Positions 1-9,128 are shown, numbered from the stretch's first letter. The stretch: 64,000 nucleotides of DNA from Clostridium thermarum (GCF_006351925.1 NZ_CP040924.1:2361860-2425859), one strand, 5' to 3'. Notes: generated from the sequence alone by a model not told the origin. Numbers and translations are program-made.

Positions 1-246
1 TCTTTAATTTAAGTCGTTGTCTGAGCTCAGCCTGTCCTACAAATATCACACTCAGCGGTGACATTGAATACATATGAAAATAAATTTGGTGATTCAGTTC
101 CTCACGGATACATCTTAATACTGTGGTTTTGCAGGCATCCACAGGGCCGGTTATTACTGCGAAGGTAAAATTATCATTTTGCTTGGTTGGAGCACTCTCA
201 TATATCTCATATAGATTTATGTCTGTCTGTACATATTGAGGGTGCT
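1..246 (-). pseudogene. Remnant of an ExeA/TnpB-type AAA ATPase from a transposon, internally deleted
   Basis: The minus strand is open from a stop near 247 to the window edge. It reads a P-loop start (FAVITGPVDACKTT) followed within about 25 residues by SVIFVGQAELRQRL. In transposition ATPases of the ExeA type (partners of Mu-like or IS481-like integrases) the first block is FAVITGxVGTGKTT. The second block lies after Walker B, roughly 90 residues further on. Here the region between them, with the DEAH box, is missing and the Walker A glycines are changed, so the product cannot be active. It may continue beyond position 1. Family assignment is by motif recognition only. Confidence 0.6.
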
Positions 247-836
247 ATTACTTTTTTATCCTACACAATTTCCAGTTTCGCCGGAAGATTATTGTGATAA
301 AAAAAGAGCACCTTGCGGTACTTTATCATTGTTAGTAAAACCTTGGAATAATCCTTAAATAGTAACTGAGTTGTTTTGGAAGAATTATTTGTGCAAAATA
401 TTTTCTTAAATGATTTAGTGCCTAGTACTTTTTTATTTTCGTAATAATTTGAAAAATAACTTAATTTCGTGTACAATATTCATATGTTTAAAGATAATAT
501 AATTAATAGTTTAAAAGTGTAATATTGAGAAACTCATCAACTAGGTAAAATCTTATATAATTTATCTAAACTTTAAACGGGAAACTGGACAAGATATAAT
601 TATATACGTAGTTTTTTAAGTTTATATTTAAGTTCACTAGTGTTTAATCATTATAAATAATTACCATTGACTTTTTGAAGACCATGCTGCTATCTTAGCA
701 AATTTTACAGAGTAAAATTATTCCATAAGAAAAGGATAGACTACACCAATTTTAAATAGAATACATTGGATAATATAGATGATATTGTCATCAATTAATA
801 GGTTTAAATAGTCTCTCCCATGAAAATATGGCTTTA

Positions 837-945
837 TCATAAATCTCCAAGATTGAATTTTAGGTTTTGCTTAATCCATTTGAAAAAGAGTTCAATTTCC
901 CAAAGTTTATCAAATAATCTGATATAATCAACCACGATAGTCAGT
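837..945 (-). pseudogene. C-terminal fragment of an IS4-type DDE transposase
   Basis: The minus strand encodes a peptide containing LWEIELFFKWIKQNL followed shortly by a stop at 837-839. The pattern W-x-IELFFKWIKQ-x-L is the hallmark of the catalytic glutamate region of IS4-like DDE transposases. Nothing upstream continues the frame into a full protein, so only about 35 residues remain. It is a dead relic in the debris left of the 1209 operon. Confidence 0.55.
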
Positions 946-1003
946 AACCTCCTTTGTTTTTTGTAGTTGTGGTGATTATTTTAAAACAAAGGTTACTGGC
1001 TAT
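937..1003. repeat. Imperfect inverted repeat
   Basis: The arm 937-960 is matched by 983-1003 on the other strand (AAAACAAAGG...TTACTGGCTAT). The second arm lacks 3 bases and carries one mismatch. The loop is 22 bases. It overlaps the transposase fragment and may be a decayed element end or a terminator. Confidence 0.5.
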
Positions 1004-1208
1004 TTTCACGTCTAAATTTATGGTAATAATACAAGCATATAGATGCTACGCATCTGTCAATGGAAATTTTAATCAAAGATTAAACGGTAGTGATTTAAGT
1101 TAATATTTATATTTAGAATATCTATACCTTAGTTTATATTTAACAAATATAGATCATGGTAATCTAAAAGATTAACTAAATACTTATGATTGAAAGCGAG
1201 GATAGTAT

Positions 1209-1667
1209 ATGGAAGAACAAAAAATTAAAAAAGATTTTAAACTTACCCTCGAAATAGTTAAAGAGCTTTGGACAAAAACTTATAGCACGGATGGTAAACC
1301 TGATTGGTCACATATTTTACCTTATTACGATGATGATATTTACTTTAGAGATTCAATTCAGGAAATAAAAGGCATAGATGAATTTAAGAAAATGACTGAA
1401 AGGCTTACAAAACGCTCAAAAGATTTAAATATGAAATTGGTGAAAGTTGTTCAAAATGGAAATGACATATTTCTAGAATGGGAAATGACCATTAGCTATA
1501 AAAAGTATCCTAGTTCTAAATTATATGGTCTTTCAAGATTAACAACAAATGATAAAGGTAAAATTATTGAACAGAGAGACTATTATGACTTGTGGGGAGA
1601 CATATTTGATAATATTCCTTATTGGGGTAAACAATACAGAAAATTTATGAAGAGGAAATTTGGGTGA
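1209..1667 (+). CDS. SnoaL/NTF2-like fold protein
   Basis: The 152-residue product fits the small cone-shaped SnoaL/NTF2-like fold, used by enzymes and binding proteins that hold hydrophobic substrates. What can be seen is one-domain length, aromatic-rich strands, and a DYYDLWGD motif at residues 124-131 near the C-terminus, a signature shared by many uncharacterised SnoaL-like proteins. The start ATG has GAGG 7 bases upstream. The stop overlaps the GTG of the next gene in GTGA, so translation is probably coupled. The neighbours are a dehydrogenase and a CrtI-like flavin enzyme, which suggests a role in one redox pathway on a lipid, terpenoid or polyketide-like substrate. That role is inference; no substrate can be read from the sequence. 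Confidence 0.7.
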   Translation: MEEQKIKKDFKLTLEIVKELWTKTYSTDGKPDWSHILPYYDDDIYFRDSIQEIKGIDEFKKMTERLTKRSKDLNMKLVKVVQNGNDIFLEWEMTISYKKYPSSKLYGLSRLTTNDKGKIIEQRDYYDLWGDIFDNIPYWGKQYRKFMKRKFG

Positions 1668-2635
1668 TATTAATGAAAAATAATGGAATAAAATTCAAAA
1701 AATATTTTAAAGAATATCAAATTTCTAATGTCATGTCTATGATAAAAAACAATACTAAAAGTCCTGAAATTTGCCATGATGAATATAAAGATAAGCTGGT
1801 TGTAATAACTGGTGCTACATCAGGTATTGGTTATGCTACTGCTAAAAAATTTGCCTCTAAAGGTGCAAATATGATTTGCATAAATAGAAACAAAGATAAG
1901 TCTGAAATGTTAAAACATGAAATTGAAAGTAACTACAAAGTTAGTTGCGATTATATTTTAGCAGATTTTAGTAGTATAGATGATACACATAAAGTAGCTA
2001 ACATGCTTTTAAAAATTGATAAACCAATTGATATAATTGTTCACAATGCTGGTATTTATCTTACAAAACGTCAACTAACTTCTGAAGGAATCGAAAAAGT
2101 CTTCATGGTGAACTATCTTTCATCATTTATTATAAATTACACATTAAAAGATAAACTTAAATCTCAAGGGAAATGTAGAATTATATTAGTAAATTCAGAA
2201 GGGCATCGTTTTGCGGCATGGGGAATTCGTTTTGATGACATGGACTTTTCAAAGAGACACTACACTGGTTTAAAAAGCTATGGCACAGCAAAGCTGGCAC
2301 AACTTTTATCTATGATTCAGTTCGCAGAATATTTTAATGGTTCTGGTGTAACTATTAATGCAATGCATCCAGGAGCTGTAAAAACATCTACTGGACAAGA
2401 TAATGGTGCAATATATAAGTGGTTTAAAAAAAATTTATTAGATAAAACTTTAAAGCCTGTTTCAATTGCAGCAGAGGCCATATATTACTTGGGGGTTAAT
2501 AAAGATATAGAGACATTAAGTGGTAAATTTTTTAATTTAACATCAATAGAGGAACCGGCACCTCCTGCATTAGATAAAGAAAATGCAAAAATTTTATGGA
2601 ACTTAAGTTTGAAAATGGGGAACTTGGGGGGATAG
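1664..2635 (+). CDS. Short-chain dehydrogenase/reductase, retinol-dehydrogenase-like
   Basis: A classical SDR with an N-terminal extension of about 40 residues. The Rossmann nucleotide-binding motif TGATSGIG is at residues 49-56, the structural NAG motif near 128-130, and the catalytic YxxxK (Y206, K210) in YGTAKLA. The overall pattern is closest to the retinol dehydrogenase/WWOX-like branch, which often prefers NADP(H), but cofactor choice is not proven. The GTG start at 1664 is preferred because AGAGG lies 8 bases upstream and overlaps the preceding stop. The next ATG, at 1673, is too far from that site. It is the middle gene of a three-gene operon; the third gene starts 1 base after its stop. 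Confidence 0.85.
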   Translation: MILMKNNGIKFKKYFKEYQISNVMSMIKNNTKSPEICHDEYKDKLVVITGATSGIGYATAKKFASKGANMICINRNKDKSEMLKHEIESNYKVSCDYILADFSSIDDTHKVANMLLKIDKPIDIIVHNAGIYLTKRQLTSEGIEKVFMVNYLSSFIINYTLKDKLKSQGKCRIILVNSEGHRFAAWGIRFDDMDFSKRHYTGLKSYGTAKLAQLLSMIQFAEYFNGSGVTINAMHPGAVKTSTGQDNGAIYKWFKKNLLDKTLKPVSIAAEAIYYLGVNKDIETLSGKFFNLTSIEEPAPPALDKENAKILWNLSLKMGNLGG

Positions 2636-2636
2636 T

Positions 2637-4235
2637 ATGGAAGAAAAAAGATATGATTCAATAATTGTAGGTGGATGTCTTGCAGGACTTACATCTGCAG
2701 TTTTTCTGTCTAAATCGGGAAAAAAAATTTTACTTGTTGAAAAAAATAACGAACTTGGTGGACTAGTAAATTCTTTTGAAAGAGATGGTTTTGTTTTTGA
2801 CGCTGGAGTAAGAGCAATTTTGGCAGTTGTATTATCAATGTTAAAAGAATTGAATCTAGAAATTCAAGTTTTGGAAAGTAAGGTTTCACTTGGGGTTGAA
2901 GATAAAATTATTAGCATTGAAGGAATCAATTCTGTTAAGGATTATAGGGACTTACTAGTAAGTTTCTATCCAGACAGTGTCGAAGATATAGATAAATTTA
3001 TTGAAGTTATGATTAAAATTATGAAATTAATTGATATTATTTATGGAATTGATAACCCAATATTTAAAGATGTTAAGAAAGATAAAAAATATCTTTTTAC
3101 AGAGCTTTTACCCTGGCTACCAAAGTTTCTATATGCAATGAAAAAAATTGAAAAACTATCAAAACCATGCGATAAATATCTTCAAGAGTTTATTAAAAAT
3201 CCATCACTAATAGATATTATTTCACAACACTTTTTTAAAGATACACCAACTTTTTTTGCATTAAGCTATTTTTCATTGTATAGTAGCTATGTTTATCCAA
3301 AAGGTGGAACAGGAAGGCTTGTAGATGCATTAATAGAAAAAATATTAGAATATAAAGGAGAAATAATTACTAATACTTTTATTAAGGAAATCTATGCAGA
3401 CAAACAATATGTTCTTGATAATAACAACAATAAATACTACTATAAAAACCTTATTTGGGCAGCTGACTTAAAAACTTTTTATAACATAACTAATTTAGGT
3501 AATTTAGGTTCAAAAATAATACAAAGATTTCAAAAATCAAAAGCAAATATAGATAAAGGTAGACCTAGTGAATCTGTATTCTCTCTTTATTTAGAAGTAG
3601 ATTTACCACCATCTTATTTTAAACGTTATTCTAATGGACATCTATTCTATACGCCATCAAGAAAAGGACTTGGAGGAATTCATAAAAGCCAACTTAAAGA
3701 TATGTTGCAAAATTGGAAAACAACAGATAAAAAAGAAATTCTTTCATGGCTAGAAAATTTCCTAAAGTACAATACATATGAAATCTCAATACCAGTTTTA
3801 AAAGATACTAATCTAGCTCCAGAAGGCAAAACGGGTTTAATAATTAGTGTGCTTATGGAGGCTGAATTGTTCTACAAAATAAAAGAATCTGGTTGGTATG
3901 AAGAGTTTATAAAGGAAATTGAAAACAATATATTAACTGTAATTTCAGAAAGTTTATTCTCTGATCTAAAAAATAAAGTTGAAAAACAATTTTCTTTCAC
4001 TCCAATAAGCATGGAAAAAAGGGTTGGAAGTACCGGTGGTGCTATTGTAGGCTGGTCTTTTGAATCTACTATTCCTGTGGTCCATAAAATGCAAAAAGTA
4101 AATAAATCTATATTTACACCTATTCCCAATATTTATCAAGTTGGTCAATGGTCATATAATCCAGCAGGAACACCTACATGTATTATTACAGGTAAATTAG
4201 CTGCAGATAGAATAAACAAAAAAAATAAAAATTGA
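2637..4235 (+). CDS. CrtI/phytoene-desaturase-like FAD oxidoreductase
   Basis: This 532-residue flavoprotein has the N-terminal dinucleotide-binding fold of the phytoene dehydrogenase superfamily (COG1233-like): IIVGGCLAGL at 9-18, then VEKNNELGG about 25 residues later. The C-terminus has the second FAD-contact block GQWSYNPAGTP. These enzymes desaturate, saturate or isomerise isoprenoid and related lipid substrates. One oddity is that the middle glycine of GxGxxG is replaced by Cys14 (GGCLAG). Another is that the TGA stop at 4233-4235 overlaps the first bases of an IS256-like terminal repeat (GAGAAC from 4234), so the original C-terminus may have been replaced by the insertion. It is last in the 1209-4235 operon. 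No phytoene synthase or prenyl transferase lies nearby, so carotenoid synthesis is not supported. Confidence 0.75.
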   Translation: MEEKRYDSIIVGGCLAGLTSAVFLSKSGKKILLVEKNNELGGLVNSFERDGFVFDAGVRAILAVVLSMLKELNLEIQVLESKVSLGVEDKIISIEGINSVKDYRDLLVSFYPDSVEDIDKFIEVMIKIMKLIDIIYGIDNPIFKDVKKDKKYLFTELLPWLPKFLYAMKKIEKLSKPCDKYLQEFIKNPSLIDIISQHFFKDTPTFFALSYFSLYSSYVYPKGGTGRLVDALIEKILEYKGEIITNTFIKEIYADKQYVLDNNNNKYYYKNLIWAADLKTFYNITNLGNLGSKIIQRFQKSKANIDKGRPSESVFSLYLEVDLPPSYFKRYSNGHLFYTPSRKGLGGIHKSQLKDMLQNWKTTDKKEILSWLENFLKYNTYEISIPVLKDTNLAPEGKTGLIISVLMEAELFYKIKESGWYEEFIKEIENNILTVISESLFSDLKNKVEKQFSFTPISMEKRVGSTGGAIVGWSFESTIPVVHKMQKVNKSIFTPIPNIYQVGQWSYNPAGTPTCIITGKLAADRINKKNKN

Positions 4236-4345
4236 GAACATATGTAGGTTTGTGTAAATTATTTTAAACGGGAAAAGTTTATTTGGAAATTACTACAGGA
4301 AATATTTCCCTGTAGTAATTTTTATTTTTCTGGGTATTACTAATA
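4234..4345. repeat. IS256-type terminal repeat with inward-facing terminator hairpin
   Basis: The segment begins GAGAACATATGT...TTTGTGTAAA, which resembles the ends of IS256-family elements. It then carries a 12-bp stem (AATTACTACAGG pairing with CCTGTAGTAATT, about 4288-4319) followed by a T-rich run on the plus strand. The same arrangement occurs inverted at 21401-21504, with compensating base changes in the stem. The hairpin would stop transcripts entering the old element from outside, and here it serves as the terminator of the 1209-4235 operon. Confidence 0.65.
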
Positions 4346-4364
4346 ATAGTAAAGTATAGTTGTT

Positions 4365-4500
4365 TCAATTGTTGTTCCAGCACTGTATTACTGTTGGATA
4401 TTTAGCTCCCCAGGTGGTTTCTAGGGCTTGTAGTGAATTTACAGCAATCTCTTCACTAATAGCTTGATTTTATGAAAAATCCATTGCTTGAGTTAGTATT
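4365..4500 (-). pseudogene. Fragment of an IS256-family transposase
   Basis: The minus strand reads ALETTWGAKYPTVIQCWNNN and then a stop at 4365-4367. An in-frame stop at 4470-4472 interrupts the upstream part. In IS256/Mutator transposases the C-terminal third has the pattern W-x-x-KYP-x-x-x-x-x-W-x-NNW. The fragment points towards the element end at 4234, consistent with one decayed IS256 copy covering about 4234-4500. Confidence 0.6.
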
Positions 4501-4508
4501 TTCCATAT

Positions 4509-5969
4509 TTACTTCGTCTCTCTTCCCTTTATTGCCAACTCTACAGCTCTATAGGCACCATTATAAATGCCGATTTTATTAGCCTTAATAATATTTTTAC
4601 AAAGCATAGTCAGTATTTCATCCTCCTCTAACATTAGGTCCAGCATCTGAAGAGTTCCTTCTACGGTACCACACTCTATTGAACCGTCCCCAATTTCTGC
4701 TGCCCTCACTGCTCCCCAGGCTTCATGTCCTCCCACCCTTTTAATGAGGAGTTTTGGTACTGGATAAAAGGCAAGTTCGCTGGGCTTTGTTATAGCAATA
4801 TCTGTAGATCTCATAAGAAGATTAGTGGCATAGACCGCTGCAAAAATATCTTCATGATAGAAAGCATGAATTCCCCTAACCTCTTGCTTTATAGCTTTCT
4901 CTGCAAAATCACAGGTTTTAGCCCAATCATCAAAATATTTCTCTGCCCCATTGGTTAACTGTGGTATTTCTTTACAAAGTCCCTGCCAAACATTTTTATG
5001 ATCTCCAACATTAATATAAAGTACTGCCTTCTCAGCAGAGACAAGAGGCATTATCTTTCTTATTATCTCTACGAATATTTCCTTCTGTGCACCGGCTCCG
5101 CCTACCGTTAAAAGTATTCTTTTTGCTCTTTTATTTTTAATCCTATCTAGTCTTTTTTCGCAGTCTGAATCTAAATTTGCTACCAGTTCATGATCAATGT
5201 AATGACCAACTTCATATATGTCTCCCTCCGACATGGGCTTTAATATCCTTTTCCCATTCATTCCCCTTAGGGTTTTATAACCTAGGTATGAAGAAGGGGT
5301 TTGAACGGTATGAATAGATCCTTCTGCCAAATGCAGCGCCATAGGCCAGTTATCCGGAATAGCATTTACAACCTTTGTAAGTCCCGCATGGACTGCAGCT
5401 TGTGCCGGCCATACATGGGTTGCTACAAAGGGAATATCCTTAGGCAGGTCTTTATAAATTGGAGTCATCAATTCAGAAACCTTCTGATCCATAGCATTAT
5501 AAGATAGCTTTCTAAAACCTTCTGAATTAAGGGGCTCCCAATAGAACTTATTAAACAGTGAAAACTTTTGAGACAATCTTGACCCTAATGAATATAAGTT
5601 ATTCAAATGAGCTATTATCTTTCCACCGGTGGTTTCGCTATAAGAATGTAAATCAAACCAGTAAGGAGTATATCCCATGGAATTAGCTGCGGATGCAATT
5701 GCCATGGATATTCTATAATGGCCAAAGCCCATTCTAATATTACCAATAACTATTCCTTTTTTAGTGTCTATAGCCTCCTTCCCCTCTCCTGGCACTATAT
5801 TTTTCACACCTATGAAAGGCTTCAAAGTTTTATTATCTTCAACACCTAAGTTGTATGTTATATTCGAATCGTCTCCAAACTTCTTCAAATACTTATTCTT
5901 GACTTTTATTGATTTTTTATAAACCCTCTGAGGCATTTCGTTGCCAAAAATCACCTTAGATTTATCCAT
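4509..5969 (-). CDS. GT-B-like glycosyltransferase, MGDG-synthase/MurG-like fold, substrate unknown
   Basis: I recognise the fold pattern but not a characterised family. Residues 73-86 (IVIGNIRMGFGHYR) resemble the N-terminal GxGH loop of GT28-type enzymes such as diacylglycerol glucosyltransferases and MurG. Residues 290-297 (GGAGAQKE) resemble the inter-domain GG-x-GA loop, and 394-409 (TKPSELAFYPVPKLLI) the acceptor/donor loop with its conserved proline and glutamate. There is no signal peptide or membrane segment. The start has AGGAGG 7 bases upstream. The gene begins 2 bases after the GH36-type gene stops, so the two are co-transcribed under the TetR-linked module. A GT-B enzyme beside a glycosidase and a sugar symporter suggests either remodelling of an imported glycoside or synthesis of a glycoconjugate. 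Both ideas are inference. Confidence 0.55.
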   Translation of the reverse strand: MDKSKVIFGNEMPQRVYKKSIKVKNKYLKKFGDDSNITYNLGVEDNKTLKPFIGVKNIVPGEGKEAIDTKKGIVIGNIRMGFGHYRISMAIASAANSMGYTPYWFDLHSYSETTGGKIIAHLNNLYSLGSRLSQKFSLFNKFYWEPLNSEGFRKLSYNAMDQKVSELMTPIYKDLPKDIPFVATHVWPAQAAVHAGLTKVVNAIPDNWPMALHLAEGSIHTVQTPSSYLGYKTLRGMNGKRILKPMSEGDIYEVGHYIDHELVANLDSDCEKRLDRIKNKRAKRILLTVGGAGAQKEIFVEIIRKIMPLVSAEKAVLYINVGDHKNVWQGLCKEIPQLTNGAEKYFDDWAKTCDFAEKAIKQEVRGIHAFYHEDIFAAVYATNLLMRSTDIAITKPSELAFYPVPKLLIKRVGGHEAWGAVRAAEIGDGSIECGTVEGTLQMLDLMLEEDEILTMLCKNIIKANKIGIYNGAYRAVELAIKGRETK

Positions 5970-5971
5970 GG

Positions 5972-7765
5972 CTACTTCCTCCTTACTGAAAATAATCTAG
6001 TCTCATAGGCCTGAAGTTCCAACTTACTGCCTGATACTTCAACAGTTTCTTTTCTATCAAGAAAAACTTCTTTAATTGTTGTTACTTCACTTTGATAATT
6101 AATTTTACAGCCGGTTAAATTAACCAGCAGCATATATTCCTTTCCCCCCCTGCTGAAGTAAGCCTGTACCAAACCTTTTCTATGCCATTCAACCTTATGA
6201 ATTTTTTTCTCTTCTAAATTCATTATGTTATCAAAAAGGCTATGTTTCTTTTCATCATACTTCTTTATATTGTCAGAGGTAAATATAAGACTTCCAAAAA
6301 TACTATTAACTGCAGAAAGAGTCTTTCTTTGCACTTCTGTAAGCCTCATATTATCCTCTCGCAGGAGAAACACATCCGGATCATTTAAAAAAGCCCTTCC
6401 ATCCAGGTGTCTTCTTCCTATAGAATTTGTTATAGCATTCAAAGTAGATATTCTTTCTCTATGAAGAAACCTCATGAAAAATTTGTCATCCCAGTCTAAA
6501 CCAACATCGCAGCCAATTCTGCAGTAATCCACTAAACCAAAGGATGGTCCTAGGGGCACGCCGCAGCCTAGTATAAGCTTATCCCCTACACATTCACGTA
6601 AAAACTCCATAGCTTCACACATAATTTGTCCCCTGGTTTTATACTTGGTTGGTACTAGACAAACTGCATATAGGAAGTCTAGCTTAACCAAGTCATAGCC
6701 CCAATCCTCTAAAATTACCCTGAATACATTTTTTATATACTGTTTAACTTCCAGATTGTGTATATCTAAGGCGTAAAAGCCGCTCCAATTGCTGCCGGCC
6801 ATTACTAATTCTCCGTTGTTGTCCTTTAATATCCAATGCTTTTTATTCTTATAAATTTCAGAATTGGTTTCACAAGCAAAGGGGGCAAGCCAAATACCGG
6901 CTTTATACCCCTTTTCCTTTATGCTATCAGCAATATACTTCATCCCCCTAGGAAATTTACCTGAATCTATAGAAAGCCAATCTCCTACAGCAGTCTGATA
7001 TCCATCATCAATTTGGAATATATCAATGGTTTTATCATAGGCCTTAAAATTGTTAAGATTCTCTAGGATTATTTCTTCATTTATATCTTGATAATAGTTA
7101 TACCAACTCGTCCAACCAGTCATGGCTTTACAGCGAGGCTTGTTTATATTCATTAGATTAAAATAGCTATCAAAAACCTCATCCTCATAGCCTTCAATCC
7201 AAACAAGCTCATAGGCAGTGTATTTTTCTTTAATATGAAGCCCCTTACACTCTTTGTTTATTACAATTTTATCCTTCTTAGTAAAATGCTCTATTATAGT
7301 GTAGCCATTCCTTTCGGATAGAGAGCCTATAAGTTTAAAATTCTCCTTTTCCCTTATATAAGAATAAGTGAAACCGTGGAATTCTCCTGATTTCTTTGTG
7401 TACTTTTTAAAAGAATAATCGCCATACTTATCAAACTGATACTTTTTCATTATGGGTGCTGCAAACCTTGATATGCCATTAATCTTTTCATCTATAAAAA
7501 ATTCTCTACTGTCTGTCCAAGATTGATATCCATTAACATATACTCTTTGATTACTGTTATATGAAAACTCTATAGTCATCCGTAGGTCTTCTATCCTTAT
7601 TTCCTTATGAGGACATATCTCTAATATTAATTTCTTATATAGGCTGTCAGTTTCGAAGCTTATGACAGCCCTAAAATCTTCATTGGAAAAATTATTATTA
7701 AATAATTTAGTTTTAAAGTTTTGTCCTGAATAATAGGTGATTTCAAATTTCCTGTGTTCAAACAT
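5972..7765 (-). CDS. GH36/GH31-clan alpha-galactosidase-like glycoside hydrolase
   Basis: The 597-residue cytoplasmic enzyme has the layout of clan GH-D retaining alpha-glycosidases: an N-terminal beta-sandwich (about 1-200, with NGYQSW at 78-83), a TIM barrel (about 215-500) and a small C-terminal beta domain. Barrel motifs are GWTSWYNYY (217-225), QIDDGYQ (251-257) and GIWLAPF (290-296). The probable nucleophile is Asp363 in KLDF and the probable acid/base is Asp420 in RIGCD. It is shorter than typical 700-residue GH36 galactosidases. Substrate is most likely an alpha-galactoside such as melibiose, but galactose specificity cannot be read out safely. It lies 4 bases downstream of the GPH symporter gene, which probably imports the substrate. 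No signal peptide is seen. Confidence 0.8.
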   Translation of the reverse strand: MFEHRKFEITYYSGQNFKTKLFNNNFSNEDFRAVISFETDSLYKKLILEICPHKEIRIEDLRMTIEFSYNSNQRVYVNGYQSWTDSREFFIDEKINGISRFAAPIMKKYQFDKYGDYSFKKYTKKSGEFHGFTYSYIREKENFKLIGSLSERNGYTIIEHFTKKDKIVINKECKGLHIKEKYTAYELVWIEGYEDEVFDSYFNLMNINKPRCKAMTGWTSWYNYYQDINEEIILENLNNFKAYDKTIDIFQIDDGYQTAVGDWLSIDSGKFPRGMKYIADSIKEKGYKAGIWLAPFACETNSEIYKNKKHWILKDNNGELVMAGSNWSGFYALDIHNLEVKQYIKNVFRVILEDWGYDLVKLDFLYAVCLVPTKYKTRGQIMCEAMEFLRECVGDKLILGCGVPLGPSFGLVDYCRIGCDVGLDWDDKFFMRFLHRERISTLNAITNSIGRRHLDGRAFLNDPDVFLLREDNMRLTEVQRKTLSAVNSIFGSLIFTSDNIKKYDEKKHSLFDNIMNLEEKKIHKVEWHRKGLVQAYFSRGGKEYMLLVNLTGCKINYQSEVTTIKEVFLDRKETVEVSGSKLELQAYETRLFSVRRK

Positions 7766-7769
7766 CTAT

Positions 7770-9128
7770 CTATACCTCTTCTTTAGTTATACCCTTTAGA
7801 ATTTTGTCTTCGTTATACATAAGCAGTAAAATCAGTCCTGCAACACAGAACACAGCAGCAAATACTGCTGTTAAGCGTATTCCTATTTCGTTGCTGCCAT
7901 TTTTCTTTAGGAGCAGCAGTCCACTTATTATAACCATGGAAAGCATCTGTCCAATCTTAGACATAAAGGTTCTTGTACCAAAGAATATGCCTTCCCTTCT
8001 TATTCCGGTCTTTATTGCATCATATTCTGCAATATCTGCAATTACTACATTAGGAAGTATTCCAAAGATGGCCATTGGTATTGAAGTTATAAATACTAAT
8101 ATATAAGCCTGGACTGTGGCCGGTATAGGTAGTTTTCCAAGGAAGGAACCGTATACATACGCCACAACAAACATAATGAAAGCCATCGCTAGAAGCTTCT
8201 TTTTACCAAATTTCTTAGCTAAGAAATTAACTGGAACATAGAATACAAAGGACCCAACTCCCAGTACAATCAGTAAGAATCCCAGCATTTCCTCAGGCTT
8301 GTCTAGTAAAACCGTTACATAATACAGTAAAGCGCTTTGAAATATTGTCAGAGCCAACCAATATACTAGGTCTGAAACAACAAAAACTTTGAATTCTCTA
8401 TTTCTAAAGGTAGCTTTTATAGATTCGATCATTTTTAGTTCTGAAGGCACAGACTCACAATACCTTTTTTCATCTATGGTGAATACAGGTACTAAAAGAA
8501 GGATAAGTCCTATTATAGCGAAAACCGAGAAGGCCATTCTCATGGAAACTTCCTTACCATAGCCCATATTTATAAAGACATTCCATAGCATTGGGGCTTG
8601 AGAAGAAACCGCAAACCCTAAGAACCAGGTTACAGATATATAAGTAGAAAGGTTTAGTCTTTCATTAGGAGTGTGACCTATTTCTGATAATAATGCCAGG
8701 AAAGGAGTTACATACATTGTCATAAATAAATAATATAATAGCAGTGTAGCTGTTAGAAAAATTGCATTTAGTGTACTCTCTCCCTTTATTGGATTCCAGA
8801 AAACTAAAACTGTAAATACCGCAAAGGGAATAGCAGATTTTTGCATAAAGGAAATTCTTCTCCCACGTTTTGACTTGGACCTGTCGCTTAAGGTTGCAAT
8901 CCATGGATCCGTTACAGCATCAGCAAATCTGCCCATCATCATTATGAAGCCGATAATGGTTAAAAAGCCTAACATAGTCACCTGCGGTATAGTGACTTGT
9001 ATACCGGACTTTTCAGTCGGTATGTAGTAGAAAACCAGATAATTTCCTACTAATCCAGACAATAAGGACCATCCAAACTGTCCTAAGGAATAAGATATTT
9101 GTTTTGATAGCGGTAATTTTTCTTTCAT
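7770..9128 (-). CDS. GPH-family (MelB-like) sugar:cation symporter
   Basis: A 12-helix major facilitator of 452 residues. The N-terminal half carries the glycoside-pentoside-hexuronide signature GRFADAVTDPWIATLSDRSK (66-85) followed by GRR, with the Asp pair (D70, D74) that in MelB lines the cation site. The family couples Na+, H+ or Li+ to uptake of disaccharides and glycosides. GGGAGG-type spacing upstream of the ATG is good. It is the first structural gene after the divergent TetR region and directly precedes the GH36-type gene, so import followed by intracellular hydrolysis is the natural reading. Confidence 0.85.
   Translation of the reverse strand: MKEKLPLSKQISYSLGQFGWSLLSGLVGNYLVFYYIPTEKSGIQVTIPQVTMLGFLTIIGFIMMMGRFADAVTDPWIATLSDRSKSKRGRRISFMQKSAIPFAVFTVLVFWNPIKGESTLNAIFLTATLLLYYLFMTMYVTPFLALLSEIGHTPNERLNLSTYISVTWFLGFAVSSQAPMLWNVFINMGYGKEVSMRMAFSVFAIIGLILLLVPVFTIDEKRYCESVPSELKMIESIKATFRNREFKVFVVSDLVYWLALTIFQSALLYYVTVLLDKPEEMLGFLLIVLGVGSFVFYVPVNFLAKKFGKKKLLAMAFIMFVVAYVYGSFLGKLPIPATVQAYILVFITSIPMAIFGILPNVVIADIAEYDAIKTGIRREGIFFGTRTFMSKIGQMLSMVIISGLLLLKKNGSNEIGIRLTAVFAAVFCVAGLILLLMYNEDKILKGITKEEV

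Larger units (their letters stand above)
247..1208. other. AT-rich intergenic region with transposon debris, no intact gene
   Basis: No convincing gene is seen. The stretch holds one transposase fragment (837-945) and an imperfect inverted repeat (937-1003), described separately. A 71-codon minus-strand frame at 261-476 lacks a ribosome site and a recognisable family. The last 60 bases before 1209 should carry the promoter of the following operon, but no clear -35/-10 pair stands out. Confidence 0.5.

Noticed and set aside
261-476. 71-codon minus-strand frame near the left edge
   Set aside because: No ribosome site or recognisable family; composition matches AT-rich non-coding debris.
1209-4235. 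Carotenoid biosynthesis operon
   Set aside because: The CrtI-like enzyme has no phytoene synthase or prenyltransferase nearby, and its motifs are atypical.
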